Below, in pieces: positions 37,052-47,528 of a stretch of DNA of 64,000 nucleotides. A model generated the notes under the pieces. The model had not been told where the DNA came from. It did not search any database and worked only from the letters and a program-made list of their open reading frames with translations. Origin of the DNA: Gluconacetobacter tumulisoli (GTDB lineage Bacteria > Pseudomonadota > Alphaproteobacteria > Acetobacterales > Acetobacteraceae); assembly GCF_014174155.1 (NCBI RefSeq), contig NZ_JABEQM010000006.1, positions 124,001-188,000 of the forward strand, given 5' to 3'. The stretch's first letter is position 1, and every line of letters begins with the position of its first letter. A program made the position numbers and the translations under genes.

Positions 37052-38553
37052 GCCGCCCCGCCTTCGATGATACTGGCAGGCAGGCCCAGCATGTCGCCCA
37101 GCCGGTCGAGGCGACGGCGGACGCTTTCGCCACGCACGACGGTCCGCCCCGCCGCCAGATGCAGCGCCAGACCCTGGTCCGTGATTTCGATCCCCGTCCC
37201 GTCCAGGAGTTCCTCGGTGCCGCCGCACACGGTGTAGGCCAGGCGTAGCGCCAGCCCCAGTACGACGGCGCGCCGGAACTGGGCATCGTTCAGCAATTGC
37301 CGGGACGGTTGCAGGAAGGCGTGTCCCAGTTCGGCTTCGTACCGGATTGCCAGCGTCAGCGCCACGAACGCGCGTGCCGGATGGTCGAACCCCACGCCCT
37401 GCATTCGCAGGACCCGCAGATAGGTCTGCTCCGCCCGATATTCCGGGTGGTCGTATGAACCGATGTCGGACATCAGGCACGCCGCGCGCCGCAGGCGCCG
37501 GTCGATCTGTTCCTCGTTGGGGAAGAGCGGTGCCGTCCAGTGCATCAGATGGTCGGGCAGCGTTTCACTGCGCCCCAGGCGGGAACACATTTCCTGCGCA
37601 ACCGCTTCCTGCGGGTCGATTCCGCCGACCGAGGCCGCGACGCGGCGCATGTACCACCCCTCGCGCAGGCCATCGACACAGAAAACCAGGCTGCTCGGCT
37701 GGATCCGGCGCATCAGGCGACGCAGGACAGTCGCGGCGAACGGCACGTCCTCCAGGCGTTTGCGTGGCGCCCCGGGCAGACGTTCCAGTGCACGGCGCGA
37801 CGACCCGGCGATCCAGTCGCTCATCTCGCGCGCGGCCTCGTCGCCCAGCGTATAGAGATGGACGATATTGAGCGGATAATTCGTGCGCGCGATCTGCAGC
37901 CGCGCCAGCGCCCGGAACGCCCCGCCCACCAGATAGAGCGGACGACCGCGCATGTCGTCCAGCCACCCGACCTGCGCGATGTCGGCGTCGGCGATGCTGC
38001 GCGCCTTCTGCAGGTCTCCCCCGGCCCGGTCATTCAGGCGGATAACCCCCAGGCGCAGGGTGCAGGCATCCATTTTCTGCCCACCCGACAGCCGGATCAG
38101 TTCCAGCGATCCGCCGCCGATATCCGCGACCAGCCCATCGGCCTCCGGCAGGCCGCACAGCACGCCGGTGGCGGAATAATCCGCCTCCTCCTCGCCCGAC
38201 AGGATGCGGATGGGCACGCCGGGCATGCGCGCGCGCAGGGCGGCGACAAATTCCGGGCCGTTGGAGGCGTCGCGCACCGCCGCCGTGGCGAGGATCTCGA
38301 ACGGGTCGGCATCCATGCCGCGGGCGATGGCGTGGAAGCGGTCCATGACCTCCATCGCCATGCCCACGCCTTCCTCGTTCAGGCGTCCCGTCGCATTCAG
38401 CCCCCGCCCCAGCCGCAGGACCGATTTTTCATTGAAGATGGAGATCGGATTGCGGGAAATCCCGTCGAACACCACCAGGCGCACGGAGTTCGAGCCCAGG
38501 TCGACGACGGCCGACCGGCGATGCGTGGCGGCGGTCATCGGACCCGTCGCCAT
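37048..38553 (-). CDS. ppx: Exopolyphosphatase, Ppx/GppA family
   Basis: A 501-residue actin-like-fold phosphatase releasing phosphate from polyphosphate ends (or from pppGpp). Phosphate-binding motifs are VVDLGSNSVRLVVFD at the N-terminus, ILATAAVRDASNG, and LVADIGGGSLELI. A C-terminal HD-like helical part contains LMSDIGSYDHPEYR. It lies downstream of ppk with a 63-bp gap and overlaps cdh, so polyphosphate synthesis and breakdown are co-encoded. The ATG at 38538 is an alternative start. Confidence 0.92.
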   Translation of the reverse strand: MATGPMTAATHRRSAVVDLGSNSVRLVVFDGISRNPISIFNEKSVLRLGRGLNATGRLNEEGVGMAMEVMDRFHAIARGMDADPFEILATAAVRDASNGPEFVAALRARMPGVPIRILSGEEEADYSATGVLCGLPEADGLVADIGGGSLELIRLSGGQKMDACTLRLGVIRLNDRAGGDLQKARSIADADIAQVGWLDDMRGRPLYLVGGAFRALARLQIARTNYPLNIVHLYTLGDEAAREMSDWIAGSSRRALERLPGAPRKRLEDVPFAATVLRRLMRRIQPSSLVFCVDGLREGWYMRRVAASVGGIDPQEAVAQEMCSRLGRSETLPDHLMHWTAPLFPNEEQIDRRLRRAACLMSDIGSYDHPEYRAEQTYLRVLRMQGVGFDHPARAFVALTLAIRYEAELGHAFLQPSRQLLNDAQFRRAVVLGLALRLAYTVCGGTEELLDGTGIEITDQGLALHLAAGRTVVRGESVRRRLDRLGDMLGLPASIIEGGAA

Positions 38554-38616
38554 GTCGGAACCCGGGGGGTCGGCTTCGCGCGCGCGCGGGTCGGTAGCTG
38601 CGTCATGGCGACCTCC

Positions 38617-40782
38617 TCAATCATCGAGAATGCGGTCCTGATGGCGGGGCATCGGCGTGCTGACACGGATCGCGGTGTCCTGCGCGGCCAACCCCCGTCC
38701 CGACAGGGACGGATTGGTCATGAAATAGTCATGGGCCGAAAATGGTTTCGCGCCCGGTTCCAGCCGTCTCCATACACCGTTTTGCTGCAGGATCCACGAT
38801 TGCAGGTTGTCCTTCAGGTCCGTCACCATGATCTGGTCCAGGACCTGGGCATGCACCGTGGGATCGCGCATCGGCACCATGCTTTCGACCCGCCAGTCCA
38901 TGTTCCGCACCATCCAGTCGGCCGACGATATGTACAGCTTGGCGTGACGCGACGGCAGGCGGTGGCCATCGCCGAAGGCGAAGACCCGGGAATGTTCCAG
39001 GAACCGTCCGACGATGGATTTGATGCGGATATTTTCCGACAGTCCGGGCACGCCGGGGCGCAGGCAGCAGATGCCGCGCACGATGCCCATGATTCGCACC
39101 CCGGCGCAGGAGGCCCGATACAGCCGGTCGATCAGGTCCGGATCGACCAGCGAATTCATCTTCAGCCAGATCTGCCCCGGACGTCCGGCGCGGACATGGT
39201 CGATTTCCGCCTGGATCAGTTCTTCCAATGTCCGGCGGATCGTGACCGGCGAGAAGGCGATGGCTTCCATCCGCGTGGGCAGTGCATAGCCGGTCATGTA
39301 ATTGAACAGGCGGGCGGAATCACGGGCCAGTTCGGGATCGCAGGTGAAGAACGACAGGTCCGTATAGATCCGCGCGGTGATCGGGTGATAATTCCCCGTT
39401 CCGAAATGGGCGTAGGACCGCAGGGACCCGCCCTCGCGCCGGACGACGAGACTGAGCTTGGCATGGGTCTTGAGGTCGGCGAACCCGAATACGACCTGGA
39501 CGCCCGCGGCCTCCAGCGCGCGGGCCAGGCGGATGTTCGCCTCCTCGTCGAAGCGGGCGCGGAGCTCCACCATGGCGGTGACCGACTTTCCGGCCTCCGC
39601 CGCCTCGATCAGCGCCTTGACGATCGGGCTGTCGCGCGAGGTGCGGTACAATGTCTGCTTGATTGCGACCACCGCCGGGTCCAGCGCCGCCTGGCGCAGG
39701 AACTGGATGACGACGTCGAAGCTTTCGAACGGATGGTGGACGATCATGTCCTTCGCCCGGATGGCGGCGAAGCAATCCCCACCGTAGTCGATGATCCGTT
39801 CGGGAAAGCGCGGCGCATAGGGGGGGAAGAGCAGGTCCGGCCGGTCGTCGCCGATCATCTGCTTCAGGTCGACCACGCCGATCAGGCCGGGCTGGATTTC
39901 CACCTCGTCGGGCGGAACGTCCAGGTCGGTCGCGACCGCCTGGCCCAGGTCGGCCGGCATCCGCGAATCTATGTCCAGATGGATGACGACGCCCCGCCGG
40001 CGGCGCTTCAGGGCGGTTTCGTAGGAACGGACCAGGTCCTCGGCCTCGTCCTCGAACTCCACGTCGGTGTCGCGAATCACCCGCAGGACGCCCCATTCCC
40101 CGGCGACCAGGCCCGGAAACAGCCGGCCGATGCACAGGGCGATCAGGTTTTCCAGCAGGATGAACCGCGCGCCCCCCTCTGGCGACAGCGACGCCGGCAG
40201 GCGGACGAAACGTTCGATCTGCGCCGGCAGCAGGATCATCGCACTCATGACGAAGCGGCCGGTATCCGCGCTCATCAGCCGCAGGGACAGGGCCAGCCCC
40301 ATGTGGGGAATGAACGGCAGCGGATGGGCCGGATCGATGGCCAGCGGCGTCAGGACAGGAAAGACCCGGTCCATGAAGCAGGTATCCAGCCACTCGCGGT
40401 CGGCGTCGTTCATGCTGTCCAGGTCGCACAGCACGATCCCGGCATCGGCCAGATGCCCCCGCAGGTCCTTCCATATCCGCTGCTGTTCGCGCAGCAGGCG
40501 GGCGGTCCGCGCGCGCACCGCCGCCAGTTGCTGGCCAGGTGTCAGGCCGTCGGGCGAACTGGCGACCAGCCCCTCGCGCACCTGCCCGACCAGGCCGGCC
40601 ACACGGACGGAATAGAATTCGTCGAGATTGCCCGCGCTGATCGACAGGAAGCGCAGGCGCTCCAGCAAGGGATTGCGGGGATTGTCGGCCTCTTCGACCA
40701 CGCGCTGGTTGAAATCCAGCCAGGACAGTTCGCGATTGATGAACCGCGCAGGGGATTGGATATCGATCGGCGGCGGCGACAT
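38617..40782 (-). CDS. ppk: Polyphosphate kinase 1
   Basis: Membrane-associated kinase making polyphosphate reversibly from ATP; 721 residues from this start. Family marks are [19 protein letters not shown] at the N-terminus, the phosphohistidine region [32 protein letters not shown], and a second conserved His in [17 protein letters not shown] 40782 matches where similarity begins. An in-frame TTG at 40896 has a much better ribosome site (AGGAG six bases before) and would add 38 residues rich in Lys, Arg, Thr and Pro. I cannot decide between them from sequence. The order hdaA-ppk-ppx is common in alphaproteobacteria. Confidence 0.92.
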   Translation of the reverse strand: MSPPPIDIQSPARFINRELSWLDFNQRVVEEADNPRNPLLERLRFLSISAGNLDEFYSVRVAGLVGQVREGLVASSPDGLTPGQQLAAVRARTARLLREQQRIWKDLRGHLADAGIVLCDLDSMNDADREWLDTCFMDRVFPVLTPLAIDPAHPLPFIPHMGLALSLRLMSADTGRFVMSAMILLPAQIERFVRLPASLSPEGGARFILLENLIALCIGRLFPGLVAGEWGVLRVIRDTDVEFEDEAEDLVRSYETALKRRRRGVVIHLDIDSRMPADLGQAVATDLDVPPDEVEIQPGLIGVVDLKQMIGDDRPDLLFPPYAPRFPERIIDYGGDCFAAIRAKDMIVHHPFESFDVVIQFLRQAALDPAVVAIKQTLYRTSRDSPIVKALIEAAEAGKSVTAMVELRARFDEEANIRLARALEAAGVQVVFGFADLKTHAKLSLVVRREGGSLRSYAHFGTGNYHPITARIYTDLSFFTCDPELARDSARLFNYMTGYALPTRMEAIAFSPVTIRRTLEELIQAEIDHVRAGRPGQIWLKMNSLVDPDLIDRLYRASCAGVRIMGIVRGICCLRPGVPGLSENIRIKSIVGRFLEHSRVFAFGDGHRLPSRHAKLYISSADWMVRNMDWRVESMVPMRDPTVHAQVLDQIMVTDLKDNLQSWILQQNGVWRRLEPGAKPFSAHDYFMTNPSLSGRGLAAQDTAIRVSTPMPRHQDRILDD

Positions 40783-40987
40783 TGTCGTGCCTTTCGTGGC
40801 GGCGCGGTGTCGTGCCGGCGATGTGGTCGTCGTCCGCTTGCGAACCGTGCGCCCGGCCGGTGGCCGCGCTGGGGATTTCCCCGTCGGTTTTGTCAATCCT
40901 GTCTCCTGCCCCGGATCCGCCGTGCTTTGCCAGATTTAGCCATGAACCGCGGATGTTGCCAACGCGGCGCATCATGAAGAATATCGG

Positions 40988-41752
40988 TCAGTCCGCGACG
41001 GCGACGCCCGGCCCCGTATCATGTGCCAGCATGTCCCGCAGCACCGTCATCGCGACCGCGCGGGTAACCCCCCTGCCCGAGACAAGCCCTGCATGATCCA
41101 GGCGAATCGCGGCCTCCCGGACCGAAGACGCCGTCCGCGGCAGGCGGCGCAGCAGCCAGTCCGTTACCGGCTGGGTAACCACGATCTGGCGTTCCGCCAG
41201 ATGGCGCAGCAGCAGGATCCGCAACAGCGAATCCTCGGGCTGCCGGACCTCCACCGCCATGGTTGCGCGCAGTCGGCTGGCCAGGTCGGGCAGGTCCACC
41301 CCCCATCGCGCGGGTGACAGGCGGGCTGCCAAGGCGACGGGTACGGCATGTTCCCGTGCGCCATTCAGAAGATGCAGCATGGCCCGGCGGTCGGCATAAC
41401 CATCGGCGTCGTCCACCGCGATAGCCTGGACCGGCGGCTGGCTGTCGCCGCCGAACAGGCGTCCCACGGTGGATTCGTCGATGGCCCGGCCCGCCAGCAG
41501 GACGGCGCCGCGATCCTGGGCCCAGACCTCCAGCAGATGGGTCTTGCCGGTGCCGGCTGCACCCCAGATCGCCAGCCGGTGCTCCGGCCATTCGGTCTGG
41601 CCCAGCAACCAGGCCCGCGCCGTGCCATTCGACGGCGCCGCCACGAAATCCGCGCGGGTGAAGCGCGCCGCATGCGCGAAGGGCAGGACAAGCTGTCCGG
41701 ACGGGGCCCGTCCGGCGGTTTCGTGCTTATTCTGTGCCGTCCATTCAACCAC
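40988..41752 (-). CDS. hdaA: DnaA-related regulator HdaA
   Basis: A short AAA+ protein of 254 residues related to the ATPase part of DnaA, lacking the DnaA DNA-binding domain. The Walker A motif is GAAGTGKTHLL and the Walker B-like stretch is IAVDDADGY. In alphaproteobacteria HdaA works with the beta clamp to stimulate DnaA-ATP hydrolysis and limit re-initiation. QLVLPF near residue 20-25 fits the N-terminal clamp-binding motif of Hda proteins. The start is a GTG at 41752 without a strong ribosome site. It is divergent from purM. Confidence 0.87.
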   Translation of the reverse strand: MVEWTAQNKHETAGRAPSGQLVLPFAHAARFTRADFVAAPSNGTARAWLLGQTEWPEHRLAIWGAAGTGKTHLLEVWAQDRGAVLLAGRAIDESTVGRLFGGDSQPPVQAIAVDDADGYADRRAMLHLLNGAREHAVPVALAARLSPARWGVDLPDLASRLRATMAVEVRQPEDSLLRILLLRHLAERQIVVTQPVTDWLLRRLPRTASSVREAAIRLDHAGLVSGRGVTRAVAMTVLRDMLAHDTGPGVAVAD

Positions 41753-41883
41753 TGCTTTGCGTGCCGCCCCGCCTGCCGTAAAGGAACCCGGAGACCGTTT
41801 ACCTTACCTTGCCTCATTCTTCGACCCCCACCGCACCGGCGGGTCGACATCCGGGGCATCCTGACGACGAAGGCCCGACCAGC

Positions 41884-42981
41884 ATGACCTCCGCCCCCCT
41901 GACCCCTTCGCCCGGAACCGGCGCCACCTACCGCGACGCGGGCGTGGATATCGAGGCCGGTGACGCGCTGGTCGACGCGATCAAGCCGGCGGCGAAGGCC
42001 ACCGACCGGCGCGGCACCATGGGCGGGCTGGGCGGCTTTGGCGCCCTGTTCGACCTCAAGGCCGCGGGGTTCACCGATCCGGTGCTGGTGTCCTGCACCG
42101 ACGGCGTGGGCACCAAGCTGATGGTGGCCATCGAAAGCGGCCTGCACGAAACGGTCGGCATCGACCTGGTGGCGATGTGCGTGAACGACCTGGTGGTGCA
42201 GGGGGCGGAACCCCTGTTCTTCCTGGATTATTTCGCCACGGGCCGCCTGGCGGTGGCCGATGCGGCCAAGGTCGTGCGCGGAATCGCCGAGGGCTGCCGT
42301 GAATCGGGCTGCGCCCTGGTGGGCGGCGAGACCGCTGAAATGCCGGGCATGTATGGTGCCGGGCATTATGACCTGGCCGGATTCTCGGTCGGCGCGGCGG
42401 AACGCACCGCCCTGCTGCCCGCCGACATCCGCGCCGGCGACACGCTGATCGGGCTGCCCTCCAGCGGCGTGCATTCCAACGGGTTCTCGCTGGTGCGGGC
42501 GATCGTCAGGCAGACGGGCCTGGGCTGGGACGTCCCATGTCCCTTCACGGATAAGGCGGCCAAGGCGCCCACGCTGGCACAGGCGCTCATGACGCCCACG
42601 CGGCTGTACGTGAAGACCGTGCTGGATCTGCATCGCCAGGGGCTGGTGCAGGGCGCCGCCCATATCACCGGCGGTGGCCTGCCGGGAAACCTGCCGCGCG
42701 TCCTGCCGGCGGGCGTGACGGCCGTGGTCGATGGCGCAAGCTGGTCCATTCCGCCAGTCTTCCGCTGGCTGGCGCAGGCCGGACAGGTGGATGCCGACGA
42801 AATGCTGAAGGTCTTCAATTGCGGCATCGGCATGGTCCTGATCGCCCGCGACGGGGACGCCGCAATGCGTCGCCTGGCGGAACTGGGCGAGGAAGCCTAC
42901 GTGATCGGCCATCTGGAGGCCGGAGCCGATGGGTCGGCGGCGGGCTTGCGCTTCACCACCCGGCCCGATTTTGCCGGCTGA
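41884..42981 (+). CDS. purM: Phosphoribosylformylglycinamidine cyclo-ligase
   Basis: AIR synthetase of 365 residues, the fifth step of purine synthesis, closing the imidazole ring with ATP. Diagnostic stretches are YRDAGVDIEAGDALVD, CTDGVGTKLMVA, ALVGGETAEMPGMY, LPSSGVHSNGFSLVR and HITGGGLPGNLPRVLP. ATG 41884 is the family start; upstream codons lie in the hdaA-purM divergent gap. purN follows after four bases. Confidence 0.95.
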   Translation: MTSAPLTPSPGTGATYRDAGVDIEAGDALVDAIKPAAKATDRRGTMGGLGGFGALFDLKAAGFTDPVLVSCTDGVGTKLMVAIESGLHETVGIDLVAMCVNDLVVQGAEPLFFLDYFATGRLAVADAAKVVRGIAEGCRESGCALVGGETAEMPGMYGAGHYDLAGFSVGAAERTALLPADIRAGDTLIGLPSSGVHSNGFSLVRAIVRQTGLGWDVPCPFTDKAAKAPTLAQALMTPTRLYVKTVLDLHRQGLVQGAAHITGGGLPGNLPRVLPAGVTAVVDGASWSIPPVFRWLAQAGQVDADEMLKVFNCGIGMVLIARDGDAAMRRLAELGEEAYVIGHLEAGADGSAAGLRFTTRPDFAG

Positions 42982-42985
42982 CCCC

Positions 42986-43621
42986 GTGACGCACGACCGG
43001 CGGGCCACGAAACGCCCCATCGCGATCCTGATCAGCGGGCGCGGCAGCAACATGCGCGCCCTGATCGACGCCTGCGCCGCACCGGATTTCCCGGCCCGCA
43101 TCGCCCTGGTGCTCAGCAACCGACCGGACGCCCCCGGCCTGGCCGTGGCGCAGGCCGCCGGGCTGCGGACCGCTTCGGTCGATCACCGCCCCTTCCGTGG
43201 TGACCGTGAAGCGCATGAACGCGCCATCGATGCGATGCTGCGCGAGGCTGGGGTCGAACTGGTCTGTCTGGCCGGCTACATGCGCCTGCTGACCCCGTTC
43301 CTGACCGGGGCATGGTCCGGACGGATGCTGAACATCCATCCCAGCCTGCTCCCCGCCTTTCCCGGCCTGCACACGCATGAGCGCGCGCTGGCCACCGGGG
43401 TGAAGCTGCATGGCTGCACCGTGCATCTGGTCACCGAAATCATGGATGACGGACCGATCATCGGCCAGGCCGCCGTCCCCGTGCACGCCGACGACACACC
43501 CGACCGACTGGCCGCCCGCGTATTGCGGCAGGAGCATCATCTGTATCCGGCGGCGTTGCGCAAAATCCTGGACCCCGACGGCGCGGATGACCCGGCCACG
43601 GAGAGCCTGCTGTTCCTGTAG
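42986..43621 (+). CDS. purN: Phosphoribosylglycinamide formyltransferase
   Basis: GAR transformylase of 211 residues, using 10-formyl-tetrahydrofolate in the third purine step. Active-site residues are recognisable: ISGRGSNMRALIDA at the N-terminus, MLNIHPSLLPAFPG containing the Asn/His pair, and the later GCTVHLVTEIMDDGPIIGQ with the catalytic Asp. I start at GTG 42986, four bases after the purM stop. No clear ribosome site is visible, so translation probably relies on coupling to purM. Confidence 0.93.
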   Translation: MTHDRRATKRPIAILISGRGSNMRALIDACAAPDFPARIALVLSNRPDAPGLAVAQAAGLRTASVDHRPFRGDREAHERAIDAMLREAGVELVCLAGYMRLLTPFLTGAWSGRMLNIHPSLLPAFPGLHTHERALATGVKLHGCTVHLVTEIMDDGPIIGQAAVPVHADDTPDRLAARVLRQEHHLYPAALRKILDPDGADDPATESLLFL

Positions 43622-43630
43622 GGATCACGC

Positions 43631-43668
43631 ATGGAAAAGGCCGCCCCGACCGGGGCGGCCTTTTCCAT
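43631..43668. terminator. Bidirectional terminator between purN and ndk
   Basis: An 18-bp perfect stem (43631-43648 with 43651-43668) with a very short apex. Arms start ATGGAAAAGG and end CCTTTTCCAT, so both strands show a U-rich 3' arm. It lies ten bases after the purN stop and 39 before the ndk stop. A near-identical stem foot occurs at 59197-59241. Confidence 0.85.
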
Positions 43669-43707
43669 GTCGATGGGCCGCGCCGTGCGGCACGGACCAG
43701 GGACGGA

Positions 43708-44130
43708 TCAGGGCAGGATCTCGGTCTGCGCGAAGAAGAACGCGATCTCGTTCGTGGCGTTCTCCAGGCTGTCCGAGCCATGGACCGAATTTGCCTCGAT
43801 GCTCTCGGCGAACTCGGCGCGGACGGTGCCCGGCGCGGCCTTCTTCGGGTCGGTGGCGCCCATGACGTCGCGGTGCTTCAGGACGGCGTTCTCGCCTTCA
43901 AGGACCTGCAGCACGACCGGGCCGGAGACCATGAAGGACACCAGGTCACCGAAGAACGGGCGATCCTTGTGCACGGCGTAGAATGCGCCGGCCACGGCCT
44001 CGGTCAGCTGCACGCGCTTCTGCGCGACGATCCGCAGGCCCGATTCCTCGAACACCGCATTGATCTTGCCCGTCAGGTTGCGCCGGGTCGCGTCCGGCTT
44101 GATGATCGACAGGGTACGTTCGGTCGCCAT
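43708..44130 (-). CDS. ndk: Nucleoside diphosphate kinase
   Basis: A 140-residue kinase balancing NTP and dNTP pools through a phosphohistidine intermediate. The active His117 lies in SVHGSDS, and the N-terminus [11 protein letters not shown] is standard. The start at 44130 has AAGGAG seven bases upstream. It is a single-gene unit, convergent with purN and divergent from the ABC-F gene. Confidence 0.96.
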   Translation of the reverse strand: MATERTLSIIKPDATRRNLTGKINAVFEESGLRIVAQKRVQLTEAVAGAFYAVHKDRPFFGDLVSFMVSGPVVLQVLEGENAVLKHRDVMGATDPKKAAPGTVRAEFAESIEANSVHGSDSLENATNEIAFFFAQTEILP

Positions 44131-44291
44131 GGGGTGGCTCCTTCTTGCTTCTCGAAATACGTCGCCAGGACCCCCTGCCCGTCCGGACCGGCGCCCCTTG
44201 CGCGCGCCATCTAGAGCATATTCCCGGAGACTGGTAGGTACAGCGTCATGAATCCTAGCCCTTTGCCGCATATTCCTGGAGCCACCGGTCC

Positions 44292-46172
44292 GTGAGCCTG
44301 CTCGTCATCTCCGACCTGACCCTGCGCATCGCCGGCCGCACGCTGCTGGATGCCGCCAGCCTGACCGTCGATCCCGGACGCAAGATCGGCCTGGTCGGCC
44401 GCAACGGTGCTGGAAAATCCACGCTGCTGGCCGCCATCGCAGGGGACATCGCTCCGGACGGGGGCTCCATCCACCTGTCGTCGCGGGCACGCATGGCGCG
44501 GATCCGCCAGGAGGCGCCGTCCGGCGACGCCAACCTGCTGGACACGGTGCTGGCCGGCGATGCCGAACGGACCGCCCTGCTGGCCGAGGCCGACCGCGCG
44601 CGCGATCCCGCCCGGCTGGCCGACATCCATGAACGCCTGCGCGCGATCGGCGCCGACAGCGCACCGTCCCGGGCCGCGACCATCCTGTCCGGCCTGGGGT
44701 TCGACAGCGACGCGCAGGCGCGCCCGGTATCGGATTTTTCCGGCGGGTGGCGGATGCGCGTGGCATTGGCGACCGCGCTGTTCCTCAACCCCGACCTGCT
44801 GCTGCTTGACGAGCCGACGAACCATCTGGATCTCGAAGCCACGATCTGGCTGGAAAACTGGCTGGCCCGGTTTGCCGGCGCCGCGCTGATCGTCAGTCAC
44901 GATCGGGGCCTGCTGGACCGCGCGGTGGACGCCATCGTCCATCTGGACCAGCGCAAGCTGTCCCTGACGCCCGGGGGCTACAGCGAATTCGTCCGCATCC
45001 GCACGGAACAGGCCCTGCAGCAGGCCCGTGCGGCGGAACGGATCGCGGCCCAGCGGGCGCACATGCAATCCTTCGTCGACCGCTTCCGGGCCAAGGCCAC
45101 CAAGGCGCGGCAGGCCCAGGCCCGGTTGAAGGCGTTGGAGAAGCTGCCGGTCATCGATACGGTGGTCGAGGATGCGCCGACCCGTTTCGCCTTTCCCGAA
45201 CCCTCCCCCCTGCCGCCGCCGATGCTGGTGCTGGACCGGGTGTCGGTGGGATACGACGCCCGTCCGATCCTGTCGGACCTGTCGCTGCGGCTGGACATGG
45301 AGGACCGGATCGCCCTGCTGGGCGCGAACGGCAACGGCAAATCCACCTTCGCCAAGCTGATCGCCGGACGGCTGGCGCCGATGCGCGGCACGGTGTCGCA
45401 CAGTCCGCGCCTGCGCGTCGGCTATTTCGCGCAGCATCAGGCCGAGGAATTGCTGCCCGACGAAACCCCGGTCGATCACATGGCCCGTGCGATGCCCAAG
45501 GCGCCGCAGACGGCCGTGCGCGCGCAACTGGCCCGCTTCGGGCTGGATGCGGACCGCGCCGATACCGTGACCCGGGACCTGTCGGGGGGCGAGAAGGCCC
45601 GGCTGCTGCTGGCGCTGGCAACGCGCGACGCGCCGCATCTGCTGATCCTGGACGAACCGACGAACCATCTGGACCTGGATGCGCGCGAAGCCCTGATCCG
45701 CGCCCTGGCCGAGTTCGAGGGGGCCGTCCTGCTGATCAGCCACGATCCGCACCTGGTCGAACTGGTGGCCGACCGGCTCTGGCTGGTGGGCGACGGCACC
45801 GTCCGTCCGTTCGAGGGCGACATGGCGGAATATCGCGTCTGGCTGACGGAACGCGCCCGGGCGGCATCCCGCCCGTCGGCCGCCGCACCCGCGCCCAAGC
45901 GCGAGGACCGGCGGGAACGTGCCGAGGCCCGCAAGGCCATCGCCCCCCTGCGCCGCAAGGCCCGCGATGCCGAGACCCGGATGGCCGGCCTGGCCGGCGA
46001 ACGCGCGCGGCTGGAGGCGCGGCTCGCGGACCCCGCGCTGTATGCGGCCGGCCGCGCGGACGAGGTCACGTCGATCAATACCCGGCTGGCCGCCATCGGG
46101 CGTGAAGAAGCGCAGGCCGAGGAGGAATGGCTGGAGGCCGAGGCCGCGATCGAGGAGAGCGTCGCCGAATAG
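44292..46172 (+). CDS. ABC-F family ATPase (ribosome-associated)
   Basis: A soluble protein of 626 residues with two ABC domains and no membrane segments. Domain 1 has [18 protein letters not shown] and [14 protein letters not shown]. Domain 2 has [21 protein letters not shown] and [14 protein letters not shown]. The linker, rich in Arg/Lys/Ala, is the P-site-tRNA interaction motif region. A charged C-terminal coiled coil follows from about 540. Such proteins act on the ribosome during stalled elongation; YheS or Uup are the closest named groups, but I do not choose one. The start is GTG 44292. Confidence 0.9.
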   Translation: MSLLVISDLTLRIAGRTLLDAASLTVDPGRKIGLVGRNGAGKSTLLAAIAGDIAPDGGSIHLSSRARMARIRQEAPSGDANLLDTVLAGDAERTALLAEADRARDPARLADIHERLRAIGADSAPSRAATILSGLGFDSDAQARPVSDFSGGWRMRVALATALFLNPDLLLLDEPTNHLDLEATIWLENWLARFAGAALIVSHDRGLLDRAVDAIVHLDQRKLSLTPGGYSEFVRIRTEQALQQARAAERIAAQRAHMQSFVDRFRAKATKARQAQARLKALEKLPVIDTVVEDAPTRFAFPEPSPLPPPMLVLDRVSVGYDARPILSDLSLRLDMEDRIALLGANGNGKSTFAKLIAGRLAPMRGTVSHSPRLRVGYFAQHQAEELLPDETPVDHMARAMPKAPQTAVRAQLARFGLDADRADTVTRDLSGGEKARLLLALATRDAPHLLILDEPTNHLDLDAREALIRALAEFEGAVLLISHDPHLVELVADRLWLVGDGTVRPFEGDMAEYRVWLTERARAASRPSAAAPAPKREDRRERAEARKAIAPLRRKARDAETRMAGLAGERARLEARLADPALYAAGRADEVTSINTRLAAIGREEAQAEEEWLEAEAAIEESVAE

Positions 46173-46395
46173 GCGAAATGCCCCACGGGCGCGCACGCTT
46201 CGGCCCCGGCGTTCATCGCGTATGCCTTTTCGTTTACCAATCCGATCCAGGATGCCGTTGCCGGCTGGCGGCGGTCACGTCGTTATATCCGGCACTTATC
46301 ATCATGTTGTCGGCACAAGGCCGGCACATCGATGGAATCGACGAAGGCCGGCGGATATGCCTACCATCTGCTCCCGCCCCCAATCCGGATGCCTC
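46173..46395. other. Gap before the AI-2E-type gene
   Basis: These 223 bp contain no recognisable gene or strong hairpin. An ATG at 46357 in frame with the next gene follows a GAAGG, but the 13 extra residues look unlike a membrane-protein N-terminus. Confidence 0.4.
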
Positions 46396-47511
46396 ATGAC
46401 CCTTTCCCCTGCGACGAATTCCCGGCCTGCCACGCCGCCTCTCCACCCCGAACCGGAGGAAGACGCTCGGGCGGTGCAACTCGGCAGAATTCATCAGCTG
46501 TTGCAGATCACCATCCTTCTGACCGTCCTGGTCGTCTCGATCTGGCTGATCGGCGACGTGCTGATGGTCGTGTTCGCCGCGACGCTGATGGCGGTCATCC
46601 TGCATAATCTGGCCGCCATCGTCGAACGACGCATGCGCCTGCCGTACTGGCTGGCCCTGAGCCTGGTGGTTGTCGCCCTGCTGGCCGCGATCGGCGGCGT
46701 GTTGTGGAGCAGCGGTCCAGCCATCTCCGAACAGGCGACGCGGCTGCGCGTCGCCCTGACGACCCAGGCCCATTCCCTGCGCGATCAGTTGAATGCCAGC
46801 TCGCTGGGCAGAACGGTGCTGGACCATCTGCCGCAATCGCTCGGCGGAAACCAGGCCGAAGGCGGCGACAGCGGCATGGGGACGCGGATCGCCGGGTCGA
46901 TGACGGGCTTCCTGTCATCGGCTTTCGGTGCGGCGGGCACGCTGGCGGTGATCCTGATCGCGGGCCTTTATTTCGCGCTGGCACCGACGCTTTACGTCAA
47001 TGGCGCGCTACGCCTGATCCCGCCGACGCATCGTCCGCTGGCGCGCACGCTGCTGCTGACGGCCGGGCGGACGCTGTGGGCCTGGACGGCGGGCCAGGCG
47101 CTGGACATGCTGGTGGTGGGTATCCTGTCCTCGCTGGGCCTGTGGTTCATCGGCGTACCCCTGGCCCTGGCGCTGGGGATCGTCGCGGGGCTGGCCAATT
47201 TCATCCCCTATATCGGCGCGTTCATCGGCGCTGTCCCGGCCATCCTGCTGGGCTTCTCCCAGGGAACGCGCGAAGGGGTGATGGTCGCGGCCCTGTATGG
47301 CGCCATCCAGTTCTTCGAAGGCAATGTGATGGCGCCCCTTATCCAGCGGCATGCGGTGCAGATGCCGCCCGGCCTGACCATCCTGTCACAGACGGTCTTC
47401 GGCACGATCCTGGGCATGCCCGGACTGATCCTGGCCTCTCCCCTCACCGCCGCGCTGCTGGCCGTCATGGACGAGGCGACGCCCAAGCTGAACGACGAGG
47501 ACCGGGTATGA
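46396..47511 (+). CDS. AI-2E/PerM-family membrane protein
   Basis: An inner-membrane protein of 371 residues in the UPF0118/AI-2E transporter family. Eight or so hydrophobic segments group as two N-terminal helices (ITILLTVLVVSIWLIGDVLMVVF), a soluble helical stretch (residues about 105-170) and a C-terminal bundle. The family hallmark PLALALGIVAGLANFIPYIGAFIGAVPA is intact. Members export small metabolites or ions, and autoinducer-2 transport is proven for only a few, so the substrate is unknown. The gene stands between the ABC-F gene and a convergent HAD gene. Confidence 0.85.
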   Translation: MTLSPATNSRPATPPLHPEPEEDARAVQLGRIHQLLQITILLTVLVVSIWLIGDVLMVVFAATLMAVILHNLAAIVERRMRLPYWLALSLVVVALLAAIGGVLWSSGPAISEQATRLRVALTTQAHSLRDQLNASSLGRTVLDHLPQSLGGNQAEGGDSGMGTRIAGSMTGFLSSAFGAAGTLAVILIAGLYFALAPTLYVNGALRLIPPTHRPLARTLLLTAGRTLWAWTAGQALDMLVVGILSSLGLWFIGVPLALALGIVAGLANFIPYIGAFIGAVPAILLGFSQGTREGVMVAALYGAIQFFEGNVMAPLIQRHAVQMPPGLTILSQTVFGTILGMPGLILASPLTAALLAVMDEATPKLNDEDRV

Positions 47512-47528
47512 CCTGTCGCGCCTGAAAT

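Noticed and set aside
37540-40977. 1145-codon plus-strand open frame across ppx and ppk
   Set aside because: The composition is a reverse-complement shadow (His/Gln/Arg/Asp rich) and it crosses two unrelated real genes.
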